Below, piece after piece: positions 22,640 to 33,889 of a stretch of 64,000 bases of DNA. The notes below the pieces were generated by a model, which saw only the letters and a list, made by a program, of their open reading frames with translations, searched no databases and had not been told where the DNA came from. This DNA comes from Paroedura picta (taxonomy: Eukaryota; Chordata; Lepidosauria; Squamata; Gekkonidae). Location of the stretch: positions 67,342,145 through 67,406,144 of the forward strand of contig NC_135377.1 in assembly GCF_049243985.1 (NCBI RefSeq), written 5' to 3'. The first letter of the stretch is position 1. Each line of letters begins with the position of its first letter. Made by a program: the position numbers and the translations under genes.

Positions 22640-23281
22640 ACTGCACAGAAATGTTTCCTGTTGATATACTTCTCTGCATGTTGAATTAGTGCTGAGAGTG
22701 GAATGTGGGTTTCATCAAGAGCCCTGATGTATTATGGAAAGTTCAGGTGTTTGAAGCCATTCATGATTTGGCCATGAGAAGGATAGGGAAAAATATGAAG
22801 CTGAAAAAGCAACAAAAACTTACCTGCACACACATGGAACACCTTGTCCTTAATGAAAGGAAAGGACTATTTAAAAAGAAGAAGAAGAAGAAGGAACATG
22901 CCAGGTGTCCTGGGAATGCTTCCAATAAAACAGTCACAAGGAGCACACATTGTTTTTCTATAGAGCTACTGTGGAAAAATGAATAAACCCAGGGAGCAAA
23001 ACAAAGGAACAGTTTGAATAATTGGAAACTTATATGTACAGACCATGGGAGTGATAGCAAAAAGAGCATGCTGAATACAGACAGACAGGCATGCAATAAT
23101 TTTGTTTTGATAACCTAGGAATAGTGCAGATTAGATCAGGACACTGTAATGCTATAGCACGAGAGAAAGAAGGAAGGAGAGGATTGTCAATTAAGGGGAA
23201 GGCCTTAGACTACTGAAAATTAATTGATGTAGCTCATGCAAAACTCCCCAATCAATCTTTCATTGTCCCAATTGTATAGGA
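22640..23281. other. non-coding stretch with a GAA run
   Basis: GAA repeats at 22878-22896; otherwise no known repeat or exon. Confidence 0.4.
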
Positions 23282-23391
23282 CAGTGGTGGCCAAACAGTG
23301 ACTCTCCAGATGTTCTTGGGCTACAATTACCATGAGCCCTTGTCACCATGGCCATTCCATGGCCATCTGGAAAGCCACAGTTTGGTCACTG
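23282..23391. mobile_element. degraded palindromic hAT MITE
   Basis: Starts CAGTGGTGGCCAAAC and ends GTTTGGTCACTG, with 'ctccagatgttcttgggcta' inside, related to 9999-10134 and 49460-49595. No clear 8-bp duplication. Confidence 0.5.
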
Positions 23392-23609
23392 GCTAAAGTT
23401 CTTCTACCAGGCCAAGCTGCAGGGTTACAGCCATCAACTAATGAGGAGCCCAATATGGCAAGGGCCAACTAGTACAGGCTCAACAGGGACTTCTTGGGCT
23501 GAGCTCCCATTCTAGAACTGAGTTCCCTTTCTAGAACTGAGTTCCCTTCTAGAACTCAGTGATGCCAGATAAAAGAAAGGAGAGGGATCATACTTCAGGT
23601 ACAGAAAGG

Positions 23610-23868
23610 AATGCGAGCCTCCAGTTGGGTCCTGGGGATCCCCTGGAGTTACAGCTCATCTTCGGACCTCAGAGATTGGTTCCCTTGGAGAAAAAAGGAT
23701 TATTTGGAGGGTGGACTCTGTGGCATTTTATTCCAATTTGGAGGGTGGACTTTGTGGCATTGTACCCCTGTCTTTTCCAAGCTCCACCCCTAAATCTCCA
23801 GGAGTTTCCCAACATGGATCTGGCTACCCAACCCCACCAGTGGCCAGGAGGGACCTGGCAACCCTAGG
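23610..23868 (+). repeat. unclassified interspersed repeat (CTCCAG family)
   Basis: 'gcctccagttgggtcctggg', 'ttacagctcatcttcgg', 'aaatctccaggagtttccca'. Related sequence occurs at 50800-51000, 51200-51400, 53850-53905 and 59395-59612. Superfamily unknown. Confidence 0.45.
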
Positions 23869-24263
23869 CAGAGGTACAGTGTTTCTGGAACATTATAGTA
23901 CACCTGTGAAGAAAGAAAGGAGGGGCAGTTCTCCATGGCAGCTGCATCTACCACATCCCAATGTAGAATCACTTGCAGGAGCACAAGTGCACATGGAAGG
24001 GCAAAATTGGAGAAATAGTGAGGAAAGTGCAGAGAAAATTCTCACATGCAGGAATTCTGTTGGCAGGTCATGTACCTCTGCACTTGCAACATGGAGAATA
24101 CACACTCACGTGGAATAGTGAGCAATGGGGTGCAATAGTGCCAATAGTGAGCAATGGGGATCAGTAGTAAAAAGCAGCTCCATACTGTCATTCTGCTCAC
24201 ATCACACACTCTCCATAAACAGATGTACCTGCTGTTGCTGGACCACTGCCTTTTGTTCTAAGT

Positions 24264-24530
24264 CAGCCTTTCTCAACTTTTTTACCATTGGGAGACCCCT
24301 GAAACATTCTTCAGGCTTTGAGAAACCCCGGAAGTGGCACAGTGGTGCAGGATATGGTTGGGAAGCATAGCTGCGTACATGCCCACCTGGGGCTCCGCCC
24401 CTTCCCACCCCCTCCAGGCTCACCATTGGCCATTCCCACCCATTCAGGAAACCATTCCAGGTTTCAAGAATCCCCAGGTTTCAAGAAACCCCAGGGCTTC
24501 ATGAAATCCTGGTTGAGAAGGCCTGATCTA
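24264..24530. mobile_element. hAT-like element (CTTTCTCAAC ends), copy 1
   Basis: Starts CAGCCTTTCTCAACTTTTTT and ends with 'cctggttgagaaggcctg', the inverted end. Interior matches the copies at 26531, 27731, 45674 and 55400. Confidence 0.65.
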
Positions 24531-24539
24531 GTGTTTTGA

Positions 24540-25014
24540 TGATGTATTTCATAAGGCAGAGCAGGATGGCAGGCTGTTTTCTGCATTCTCCCATCATTCT
24601 GATAATGCTTTCTCTTTGATGTTGTTTGAATACAATAGGATTGGCTATACCTGTAAGTCCTTTAAAAAACAAAACCCAGGCTTTACAAATCTGCAGCTTT
24701 GTGATATGTAATATGTAGTGGCTCCTTACTCCAAATAAGTGTGGGTATGGGGAAACTCGTGCCCTTGACCTTGTAGGACCTTACCGTATCTTTTTCAAAG
24801 AGCTGCTCCAGTTACGCCATCAAAGAGGTTGTGGTGGATTTAGTGGGCCAGGTGTTGATGCTATAAGCAAAATACTAATTTCAGAAGCCTAAAAGCACCC
24901 CCACACATACACACACACACTGAAGGTAGCTTTCGCAGTGGTCCATGGGAAGGTGCTGAGGAAGTCAATAATTCCAGGAATCTTGCTGTTAATTTTCAGA
25001 TTGGAGGGTGTTTC
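24540..25014. other. non-coding stretch with a CA run
   Basis: A short CA repeat at 24900-24922. No exon or element recognised. Confidence 0.4.
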
Positions 25015-25560
25015 CCCCTTTTTTCTCTACCAGGAGGAGTCTCAAAGCGGCTTACAATCCCCTTCCCTTTCCTCTTCCTGCAAGAGACACCCTGCGAGGG
25101 AGGTGAGGCTGAGAGAGTCATGATGTTACTGAAGAAGAGTTGGTTCTTATTTGCTGCTTTTCTCTACCCGGAGGAGTCTCAAAGTGGCTTACAATCCCCT
25201 TCCCTTTCCTCTCCCCACAACAGACTTCCTGTGAGAGAGGTGAGGCTGAGAGAGCCGTTGATATTACTGAAGAAGAAGAGTTGGTTCTTATATGCTACTT
25301 TTCTCTACCAGAAGGAGCCTCAAAGTGGCTCACAATCGCCTTCCCTTTCCTCTTTCCATGATAGATAACCTTGAGGTATGTGAAGCTGAGAGAGCCCTGA
25401 TATTACTGCTCGGTCAGAACAGCTTTATTAGTGCTGTGGTGAGCCCAGGGTCACCCAGTTGCCTGCATGTGGAAGAGTGTGGAATCAAACCCTGCTCACC
25501 ATAGTAGAAGTCAGCGCTCCTAACCACTACACCAAGCTGGCTAACCACTACACCAATATG
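25015..25560 (-). repeat. SINE with tandemly repeated 3' half
   Basis: Three successive reversed 3' halves of the tRNA-derived SINE ('ggagtctcaaagtggcttac' type words begin near 25032, 25168 and 25311), only the last continuing into core and tRNA-like head ('aaccactacaccaagctggc'). Either a local tandem duplication or nested insertion. Confidence 0.7.
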
Positions 25561-26522
25561 TGTCCAGTATGGTTCTTGAACCCACCTAGCAGCCAGATCT
25601 CCATGTCCCTCTGGCTGATCAGAAATGATGCGGGGCATACACAGCCACTCAACTGGCCATTTGGAGACCTAGGCCATACCATCCAAGATGTTGGGGGCAT
25701 CGGCAGTGTCCCAGGACCCAATAGAAATGGTGGCAGTATTTGGCAAAGTCCAGGGCTTGGGCTGGAAAAAAAACACTCTTCCAGTTTTAATGATGTTGCA
25801 TGTCTACTAGTTCATGTCTCCCAAACAGTCATTTGGAATGCCCCTTTCCTTATCACCATCTGTGAGAAAGTTAGGTTCACTGCAGCAGAATTTTGAACGT
25901 CTTCACAAAAAACCCCAGGACTTTCTTGGGGCAAGGGTGGCAGGTAAAGACACAGGTGCTAAACTGATGTTAATATGTTTGTAGCAAGCATACCCTTCAG
26001 AGGTATACATGTTTAACAGTGGTAAGAACTAATATATATATATATATCCTCCTGTTTGGATTTAATGGTGCACATGTCTTTGAGATCATGCAGAATTGCA
26101 TTAAATTATTTTTATTTTCAATTTGTATCTTTGAATCAGGCCCATTTCCTTCTCTTGACCAGCCTGGCCATGAAGGTAGCTTGGGGGAATATGGGCGTAA
26201 GGTGTGGAAAAAAACCCTTATGGCTTAGTAACAAAAAAAAGTCCCAACAGCTGCAGAAGATCACATGAATTAGTAGTGAAGTCTGACAGCACAAGGGTCT
26301 GATGCTTCTCCACATCAAAAGGTCCCTCAAGAGAGCTCTTAGGGAAAAAACAGCCATCCAAGGCAGGCTTTGTGATTCTTAAAAGGCCAGATAGACCTTT
26401 CATCTCACTTGTTAAGTTTTCATTGGCCTGCTTTGCTGATAGATTTCCCTCAGTATGGGTTACCAGCCAGTGCAAAACATTTTAGTCAGACCTCTGTTCT
26501 TTTCATTTTCTCCAGAGGCTCA
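25561..26522. other. non-coding stretch, nothing recognised
   Basis: A TA run at 26032-26047. No exon or known repeat recognised. Confidence 0.4.
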
Positions 26523-26530
26523 GTTTAGTC

Positions 26531-26854
26531 CAGCCTTTCTCAACTGTTTTACCATTGAGAAACCTCTTGGACATTCTTCAGATTTTGAGAAACCCCAGAA
26601 GTGGCATGATTGTCCAGAATATGGTTGGGAAGCATAGCTGTGTACATGCCCACCTGGGGCACCTCCCGTTCCCATCCCCCCTCCAGGCCCATCATTGGCC
26701 TTTTGGGCAGGTGGGTCAAAATGACCATACATGGTCATATCACTTGATAAATGTTTAATACATTTTAAAAATATATTAAAAATTAATTAACTTCAACCCA
26801 TTTGGGAAACCCTTCCAGGGTCTTCAAGAAAACCCAGGGTTTCACAAAACCCTG
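26531..26854. mobile_element. hAT-like element (CTTTCTCAAC ends), copy 2
   Basis: 324 bp bounded by the perfect 8-bp duplication GTTTAGTC (26523-26530 and 26855-26862). Starts CAGCCTTTCTCAAC, ends 'acaaaaccctg'. Non-coding. Confidence 0.8.
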
Positions 26855-26894
26855 GTTTAGTCAAACAGAAAATTGAGGTAGTTAATATAAGATG

Positions 26895-27060
26895 ATGAAG
26901 AAGAAGAGTTGGGTTTGCATACCCGGTTCTTACTACCTGAAGGAGTCACAAAGCAGTTTCCAATCGCCTTTATTCCCTCACCCCAGAACAGACAACCTGT
27001 GAGGTAGGTGAGGCTGAGACCTCTCAGAGAACCATGACTGGCCCAAGGTCACCCAGCAAG
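26895..27060 (-). repeat. tRNA-derived SINE fragment
   Basis: Reverse tail and core: 'gaagaagaagagttgggttt', 'gactggcccaaggtcaccca'. Confidence 0.65.
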
Positions 27061-27250
27061 CCTCATGTGTCTCAAAGCAGCTAATAATCGGCTTCCCTTT
27101 CTCTTCCCACAACACTGTGAGGTAGGTCAGCCTGGGAGTTCTCTGAGAAAACTGGCTCAAGGTCAACTAGCTGACTACATGAGGAGATATAGAGAATCAA
27201 ACCTTATTCTCCAGAGGCCACCACTCTTAACAACTATACCAAGCTTGATA
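27061..27250 (-). repeat. tRNA-derived SINE fragment
   Basis: Reverse copy directly after the previous one: 'tgtctcaaagcagctaataa', ending in the head 'aacaactataccaagctt'. Confidence 0.65.
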
Positions 27251-27324
27251 AGTTCAACATCAAGACATGGTTTATGTAGAATAAGAACAGTCATATGCTG
27301 TCTTCCATTTAGTTTTGCCCCTCT

Positions 27325-27510
27325 TAAGGCCATTGCAGGACAGCAGTTGCTGGGTCCCCTCATGCCTCACAGACGTGTTGTGGGAAGAGGGAGGGAAGGG
27401 GATTATAAGCTGCTCTGAGACTGCATTGGGTGGTAAAAAAGCAGGGTACAAAAAACAACGTAGCCTTTGTCGTCTTTGTCTTCTTCATCTTCTTCTTCTT
27501 CATTCCAGAT
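27325..27510 (+). repeat. tRNA-derived SINE tail
   Basis: 'tgttgtgggaagagggaggg', 'gattataagctgctctgaga' and 'agcagggtacaaaaaac'. Confidence 0.6.
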
Positions 27511-27730
27511 CATTTTAGCCAGGGGTACACCTCAGTAACATGGTGAGATCATTCTGGGCAGAGTAAACAAATAAATACTATTAGAGAGTCTCTACTTATA
27601 CTGTAAGCTTGTTTTATTAAGACATAATTATTGTGTTCTTATTGTAGACTAAGTCAACATAGCATTATACTATCCACTCATCATTGTTGCCTAGGTAATT
27701 AAAGGAGAGCAATTACGTGAGTCTCTAAGA

Positions 27731-27930
27731 CAGGCTTTCTCAACCAGGGTTTTGTGAAACCATGGGATTTCTTGGTGGACCTGAATGGGTTTCCCAAATG
27801 GGTGGGTATTAATTTTCAATATATTTTTTAAATTTGTTAAACATTTATTGGGTGATATGTCCATATATGGTCATGTTGACCCCCCTACCCCCCTCCCAGA
27901 ATGGCCAATGATGAGCCTTATAGGATTCTG
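27731..27930. mobile_element. hAT-like element (CTTTCTCAAC ends), truncated copy 3
   Basis: Starts CAGGCTTTCTCAACCAGGGT and contains the family's 'gggtttcccaaatgggtggg' interior; its other end is missing. Confidence 0.6.
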
Positions 27931-29055
27931 GAATCATTTGCCCAACAATAGCTAACTGTCCCACATGATAAGAGTGCATATTCTTCGCTAATGTGTTACT
28001 TTTTAACATCAAACACCATGCAAGGTTATACCGAGAATAACTTTTTAGAAAATAACAAAGTTTGAGCGTTAAATAACTTTGTTCTGCTTCAGACCAACAC
28101 GACATCCCACCTAAGTTTCTTCTTAAAGAATATGTGGTAGTTTAATTTTGGGACTTTTTATCTCAAATAAATAATAATAATTTCAAGTTTCTCATACATA
28201 TGAATATCTTCTGGCCCTCAACCTATACTCCCATCCTTGAACCATCACTTCTGTGATGCAGGACATTCTTGCAATTCTCAGGTGCTTCTGCAAACTGTAT
28301 CTATTGATAATGGGTCAGACTTTTCTAAGTTACATCAGGCCATGAAATTGTTACCACTTTGTGTTCTTCTTTCTGTTCCTCAAGGCTATTATTCCAGGTC
28401 TCTGCTAGACTCCCCTTCTTGGCATGGTTTCCTGAGAGGCCAAGTTTCTTCTATTTATGTGTGCTGCAACATCTTTTATGGACTTTTTTTTGTCAAGTCC
28501 AGCAACTGTTCTCCTAGATATACCTGTGAAAATGCACTCTCAACCTAAAATACCTCACAGGTTTGTGAGGATAAAAAGGAGAAGAGAAATAAGTCACTTT
28601 GAGTTTCCTGTAACGGAGTATTCCCCATCTAGTGAGGGAAGCATTCCTTTTAAAACAGACATTAATTATATTTTTCTATTGCACAAGATATTTGTTTCTA
28701 AAGGATTTCTTTGGTTCAGTGTTGCAGAACTGGGTTTTTTGAGTAAAACAAAACTGAATAACAAAGCCTCTTCCAAAGAAGCCTTTGTTTGAAAAACAAA
28801 AACAAAATTCCCCACCAAACCCTATTTTTATTTTCAGTACACAAATGGTTAGTATTAAAGGGCTGTTGTTTGTGTGGAATGGATAATATTGTTCAACTAA
28901 AATTCTGCTGGAAAACATCACAAAATAAAATAATTGGGAGGAGACGCTTATTTAATATTTGTTATCTGCCTTGAGATGCCAAATTTCTGGGGTGTTTTTT
29001 AAACTAGAGAAGAATTGGACTAGAACCCAAATCATACGTTTACACAGAATGTTCA
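27931..29055. other. non-coding stretch
   Basis: 28085-28115 ends a piece of the palindromic retroposon-like family ('cttcagaccaacacgac'). The rest, including 28237-28792, shows no gene features. Confidence 0.35.
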
Positions 29056-29059
29056 TTTT

Positions 29060-29145
29060 ATTGATGTTACCCACCCGGAGCATTTAGAAGGGTAGGCTAT
29101 AAATATATCATCATCTTCTTCATCATCATCATAATCATCATCATC
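29060..29145 (+). repeat. LINE/SINE tail with ATC repeats
   Basis: 'agaagggtaggctataaata' followed by TCATCATC repeats, as at L2-type ends. Confidence 0.45.
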
Positions 29146-30055
29146 CCATGGGATGGTTGTGCTACCCATTAAAACAAAAGGACAACAGCAGGAAATTGGA
29201 CTTAGAAGGAATTCCTAATGAATGCCTAATACAACAGACTGACAATTCTGATAAATTATATAATATTCCATTTGAGCCCAAAAAGCCACCCAGCTGTTAG
29301 ACCTTTCATTAAATGTTGCTTTATCTTCACACCAAGTTATTTTATGTTTGCACCAAGTTAGTTGTGCCAAATCCTTCCAAATTTTCTGAGTTATCCCAGC
29401 TCATGATGTTTTTCTGCAAGGTGATTGAAACAGGTGTGACCTACATTATTAAACATGAACTTTAAAGTCCCACTGCTTCTTGTCAATAGAGTGTTATTAC
29501 CATTTAGATTGTCCTGATGAGTCTGATATTGACATTATCCATCTCCGACTTTTAACAGTCCTCTGGGCCAGTGGGTTGGAAGGAATTCACAACTATTTGT
29601 CCATCTTGGAGAACCACCATGGAAGCAGCTGGCCCACCGGAGACAAAGAGTGCCGGGCTCTGCGTTGCTTTATGGTTTTGCAAGCTTAGCAGAAACAAAA
29701 CGCACAGAGTGTGAACAGATAAAATGGAAGAAAGGTAGATTAACCGTGCAATCCTAAACACCCTTCTAAGCCCCTGGAACTCAATGGATTTAGAAGGGCG
29801 TAACTGTAAAAAAAAAAAAAACCAACCATTCTCTAGTAATGAATTTGCGCTTTGTTGAAATATGGGCATATTTCCTCAGGGCTGAATACTGTTGAAGGAC
29901 ATTTTTTGGTGTTGGGCATAGTTGCGCTAATTCTGCTTAAGATTTGTTAGTCTTCTCACTTATCAGACAGGAGTCTAGATGGTATTAGGTGTGCTGTGCT
30001 GAGCCCTGACACCTGCAATTCTTGCCCCTATTAAACAAATATTTGCCGATGTGTA
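29146..30055. other. non-coding stretch, nothing recognised
   Basis: Contains an A run at 29809-29821. No exon or known repeat. Confidence 0.4.
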
Positions 30056-30245
30056 TGTAGAATAGCCCCCTTCAAGGATCGCTGCCTTGTTGTGGCAAGG
30101 GGGCTTGCGTAGTTCAGTGAAGCTATGAGCTATGCCATGCAGGGCCACCCAAGACGGACAGGTCATAGCTGAGAGCTCTGACAAAAGGTGATCCACTGGA
30201 GAAGGCAATGGCAAACCACTCCAGTATCTTTGCCATGAAAACTCT

Positions 30246-31385
30246 ATGGACAGTTCCAATAGGCATAACGATATGACGCTGGAAGATGAGCCCCTCAGGT
30301 CGGAAGGTGTCCAATATGCTACTGGGGATGAGCAGACGGCTAGTACGAGTAGCGCCAGAATGAATGAAGCGGCTGGGCCAAAGCCGAAAGGACGCTCAGT
30401 TGTGGAAGTAACTGGTGGCGAAAAGACAGTCCGATGCTGTAAAGATTTTTATTCCATAGGAACCTGGAACGTCAGATCCATGAATCAAGGCAAGCTGGAC
30501 GTGGTTAAACAAGAAATGAGAAGACTGAACATCGACATTTTAGGAATCAGTGAACTAAAATGGACAGGAATGGGTGAATTTAATTCAGATGACCATCAGG
30601 TATACTACTGTGGACAAGAATCTCGCAGAAGAAATGGAGTAGCATTCATAATCAATAAGAGAGTAGGAAAAGCAGTCTTGGGATACAATCCCCAAAATGA
30701 CAGAATGATCTCAGTTCGAATCCAAGGCAAACCATTCAACATCACAGTGATCCAGGTCTACGCCCCAACCACTGCTGCTGAAGAGGATGAAGTTGATCAG
30801 TTCTATGAAGCCCTACAACACCTTCTAGAAGCAACGCCCAAAAATGATGTGCTTATCATCATGGGGGATTGGAATGCTAAAGTAGGAAGCCAAAAGATAA
30901 CCGGGATAACAGGCAAGTTTGGCCTTGGAGTACAAAATGAAGCAGGGCACAGGCTGGTAGAATTTTGTCAAGAGAATACAATGGTCATAGCAAACACTCT
31001 TTTCCAGCAACCCAAGAGACGACTCTACACATGGACATCACCAGACGGTCAACACAGAAATCAGATTGACTATGTGCTCTGCAGCCAAAGATGGAAAAGT
31101 TCTATCCAGTCAATAAAAACAAGACCAGGAGCTGATTGTGGTTCAGATCATGAGCTTCTTGTTGCAAAATTTAGGCTTAAATTGAAGAAAGTAGGGAAAA
31201 GCACTAGGCCACTCAGGTATGAACTAAATCATATCCCTGACGAATACACAGTGGAGGTGACAAATAGATTTAAGGAATTAGATCTGATAGACAGAGTGCC
31301 TGAAGAACTATGGACGGAGGTTCGCAACATTGTACAAGAGGTAGCAACTAAAACCATCCCAAAGAAAAAGAAATGCAAGAAATAA
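30246..31385 (+). CDS. BovB ORF2, apurinic-type endonuclease part
   Basis: First 379 residues of the BovB polyprotein, which nicks target DNA and primes reverse transcription. Residues ~68-310 form an exonuclease-endonuclease-phosphatase fold: TWNVRSMNQGK at about 73-83, the metal-binding glutamate in ISELKW (E103), GDWNAKVG at 207-214 and the catalytic SDH triad element at 300-302. The frame ends at a TAA (31383-31385) right after a lysine-rich linker. The next codon on resumes the same frame with KWLSEEALQIA, so this stop is a break inside one long ORF, not a natural end. The start is the first ATG of the open frame; the real initiation site in BovB elements is not obvious. Confidence 0.85.
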   Translation: MDSSNRHNDMTLEDEPLRSEGVQYATGDEQTASTSSARMNEAAGPKPKGRSVVEVTGGEKTVRCCKDFYSIGTWNVRSMNQGKLDVVKQEMRRLNIDILGISELKWTGMGEFNSDDHQVYYCGQESRRRNGVAFIINKRVGKAVLGYNPQNDRMISVRIQGKPFNITVIQVYAPTTAAEEDEVDQFYEALQHLLEATPKNDVLIIMGDWNAKVGSQKITGITGKFGLGVQNEAGHRLVEFCQENTMVIANTLFQQPKRRLYTWTSPDGQHRNQIDYVLCSQRWKSSIQSIKTRPGADCGSDHELLVAKFRLKLKKVGKSTRPLRYELNHIPDEYTVEVTNRFKELDLIDRVPEELWTEVRNIVQEVATKTIPKKKKCKK

Positions 31386-33275
31386 AAATGGCTGTCTGAG
31401 GAAGCTTTACAAATAGCTAAGGAGAGAAGGGAAGTGAAAGGCAAGGGAGAAAGAGAAAGATACACCCAATTGAATGCAGAATTCCAGAGAAAAGCTAGAA
31501 GAGATAAGAATGCCTTCTTAAATGAACAGTGCAAACAAATAGAAGAAAACAATAGAATGGGGAGGACCAGAGATCTTTTCAAGAAAATTGGAGATATGAA
31601 GAGAACGTTTCATGCAAAGATGGGTATGATAAGGGACCAAAATGGTAGGGACCTCACAGAAGCAGAAGAGATCAAACAAAGGTGGCAAAATTATACAGAA
31701 GAACTATACAAGAGCGAGCTTAACATCCCTGATGACCACAATGGGGTAGTTACTGACCTGGAGCCAGACATCCTGGAATGTGAAGTCAAATGGGCCTTAG
31801 GAAGTCTGAGCAACAATAAAGCTAGTGGTAGTGACAGCATTCCAGTTGAACTATTCAAAATCTTAAAGGACGATGCAGTAAAAGTGCTACACTCAATATG
31901 CCAGCAAATTTGGAAAACTCAACAATGGCCACAGGATTGGAAAAGGTCAGTTTACATTCCAATCCCAAAGAAGGGCAATGCCAAAGAATGTTCAAACTAC
32001 CGCACCATCGCACTAATTTCTCATGCTAGCAAAGTTATGCTCAAAATCCTACAAGCTAGGCTCCAGCAATATGTGGACCGAGAACTTCCAGAAGTACAGG
32101 CAGGATTTCGAAGAGGCAGAGGAACTAGAGATCAAATTGCCAACATACGCTGGATCATGGAGAAAGCTAGGGAGTACCAGAAGAACGTCTACTTCTGCTT
32201 CATTGACTATGCTAAAGCCTTTGATTGTGTGGAGCACAACAAATTGCGGCATGTTCTTAAAGAGATGGGAATACCAGAGCATCTTATTTGTCTCTTGAGA
32301 AATTTATATGCAGGTCAAGAAGCAACAGTGAGAACTGAACATGGAATCACTGACTGGTTCAAAATTGAGAAAGGAGTTCGGCAAGGCTGTATACTGTCGC
32401 CTTGCCTATTTAACTTGTATGCAGAGCACATCATGAGAAATGCGGGATTAGAGGAGTCACAAATTGGGATCAAGATTGCAGGGAGAAATATCAACAACCT
32501 CAGATATGCAGATGATACCACTCTAATGGCAGAAAGTGAAGAGGAACTAAAGAGCCTGTTGATGCGGGTGAAGGAGGAGAGTGCCAAAGTTGGCTTGAAA
32601 CTCAACATCAAGAAAACAAAGATCATGGCATCCGGCCCTCTCAATTCCTGGCAAATAGAAGGGGAAGAAATGGAGATAGTGACAGATTTTATTTTCCTGG
32701 GCTCCAAGATCACTGCAGATGGGGACTGCAGCAAAGAAATTAAAAGACGCTTGCTCCTGGGGAGGAAAGCTATGGCAAATCTAGTCAGCATCCTAAAAAG
32801 CAGAGACATCACCCTGCCAACAAAAGTGCGTTTAGTCAAGGCTATGGTCTTCCCAGTTGCAATGTATGGCTGCGAAAATTGGACCATAAGGAAGGCCGAG
32901 CGTCAAAGAATTGAGGCTTTTGAACTCTGGTGCTGGAGAAGACTCTTGCGAGTCCCTTGGACTGCAAGGCGAACAAACCAGTCAGTCCTAGAGGAGATCA
33001 GCCCTGACTGCTCTTTAGAAGGCCAGATCCTGAAGATGAAACTCAAATATTTTGGCCACCTCATGAGAAGGAAGGACTCCCTGGAGAAGAGCCTAATGCT
33101 GGGAGAGATCGAGGGCAAAAGAAGAAGGGGACGACAGAGAATGAGGTGGATGGATGGAGTCACTGAAGCAGTAGGTGCAAACTTAAATGGACTCCGGGGA
33201 ATGGTAGAGGACAGGAAGGCCTGGAGGATCATTGTCCATGGGGTCGCGATGGGTCGGACACGACTTCGCACATAA
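31386..33275 (+). CDS. BovB ORF2, reverse transcriptase part
   Basis: Continues the endonuclease frame after the single stop; the first internal ATG is at 31434 and gives 613 residues. It copies the element RNA into DNA at the nicked target. Motifs lie in order: SVYIPIPKKGNAKECSNYRT, motif A FCFIDYAKAFDCV (near 32200), motif B GVRQGCILSPCLFNLY (near 32375) and the catalytic motif C YADD (32503-32514). The C-terminal part (FELWCWRRLLRVPW, FGHLMRR, RRRGRQRMRWMDG) is the BovB-specific end domain, ending at TAA 33273-33275. Apart from the upstream stop it is intact, so the copy could be very recently inactivated. Confidence 0.88.
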   Translation, partial: KWLSEEALQIAKERREVKGKGERERYTQLNAEFQRKARRDKNAFLNEQCKQIEENNRMGRTRDLFKKIGDMKRTFHAKMGMIRDQNGRDLTEAEEIKQRWQNYTEELYKSELNIPDDHNGVVTDLEPDILECEVKWALGSLSNNKASGSDSIPVELFKILKDDAVKVLHSICQQIWKTQQWPQDWKRSVYIPIPKKGNAKECSNYRTIALISHASKVMLKILQARLQQYVDRELPEVQAGFRRGRGTRDQIANIRWIMEKAREYQKNVYFCFIDYAKAFDCVEHNKLRHVLKEMGIPEHLICLLRNLYAGQEATVRTEHGITDWFKIEKGVRQGCILSPCLFNLYAEHIMRNAGLEESQIGIKIAGRNINNLRYADDTTLMAESEEELKSLLMRVKEESAKVGLKLNIKKTKIMASGPLNSWQIEGEEMEIVTDFIFLGSKITADGDCSKEIKRRLLLGRKAMANLVSILKSRDITLPTKVRLVKAMVFPVAMYGCENWTIRKAERQRIEAFELWCWRRLLRVPWTARRTNQSVLEEISPDCSLEGQILKMKLKYFGHLMRRKDSLEKSLMLGEIEGKRRRGRQRMRWMDGVTEAVGANLNGLRGMVEDRKAWRIIVHGVAMGRTRLRT

Positions 33276-33300
33276 CAACAACAACAACAATGTAGAATAG

Positions 33301-33574
33301 TCTAATCAGGCAAAAATACTAAGGTTGCCAGACCTTTCCACGAGGGCCCACCTCCCTGACACTGATCAGCTGGCTGGCGGGGGGAACTTGCCCTGAAAAA
33401 GAGAGTGATCCATCTGACATGCGGTAATTTCTACATCACTGCCCACATGACCCAGAACTCATGTCATCCTGTCCTGGACATCAAGGTAACATGCTAATAT
33501 TTGAGGAAAAACTCTATGGTAGAAGTAAAATTTACCATAGAGTTTTTATCCCCAATACCAGAGCACTGTCTTGA
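33301..33574. other. non-coding stretch after BovB
   Basis: A short inverted repeat around 33508-33548 (AAAACTCTATGGTA...TACCATAGAGTTTTT). Nothing else recognised. Confidence 0.4.
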
Positions 33575-33880
33575 TGTCCTGAACATGATGATGTCACTTC
33601 CAGATTACATGGGCAGTGACATAAACACATCTCTCTACTTCAGATGAGCCTATCTGGTGCTCCCTGTCCCACACCTGGTGGAAGAGTGTCACCTTACAAG
33701 CCCACCGAAACTTTGACAATTCCATGAGGGCTTGAACCTCCAATGGCAACTCATTCCACCAGGATGGAGCCAGGGCCAAAAAGGCTGAGGCCAATCACAT
33801 ATCTCTGGGGCTCTCCGGTTGAGGCCAATCACATCTCTCTGGGGCTGGGGATCACCAGCTAGTTGGAATTAGTTGAATTC
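33575..33880 (-). mobile_element. L2-like LINE fragment
   Basis: On - it encodes 'AFLALAPSWWNELPLEVQAL' followed by 'KFRWACKVTLFHQVW', the same RT C-terminal region as at 1358-1890. Tail absent. Confidence 0.6.
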
Positions 33881-33889
33881 AGATGAACA

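Larger units (their letters stand above)
30066..33290 (+). mobile_element. near-complete BovB (RTE clade) LINE
   Basis: A 3.2-kb retrotransposon from a ~180-bp 5' leader through endonuclease and reverse transcriptase to the BovB 3' end (GGTCGGACACGACTTCGCAC, then an AAC repeat tail). A 10-11 bp duplication TGTAGAATAG flanks it (30056-30065 and 33291-33300). BovB elements are abundant in squamates and known for transfer between reptiles and ruminants. The frame is open from 30246 to 33275 apart from one TAA at 31383, and the copy looks young. Whether the 5' end is complete cannot be told from one copy. Confidence 0.92.
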
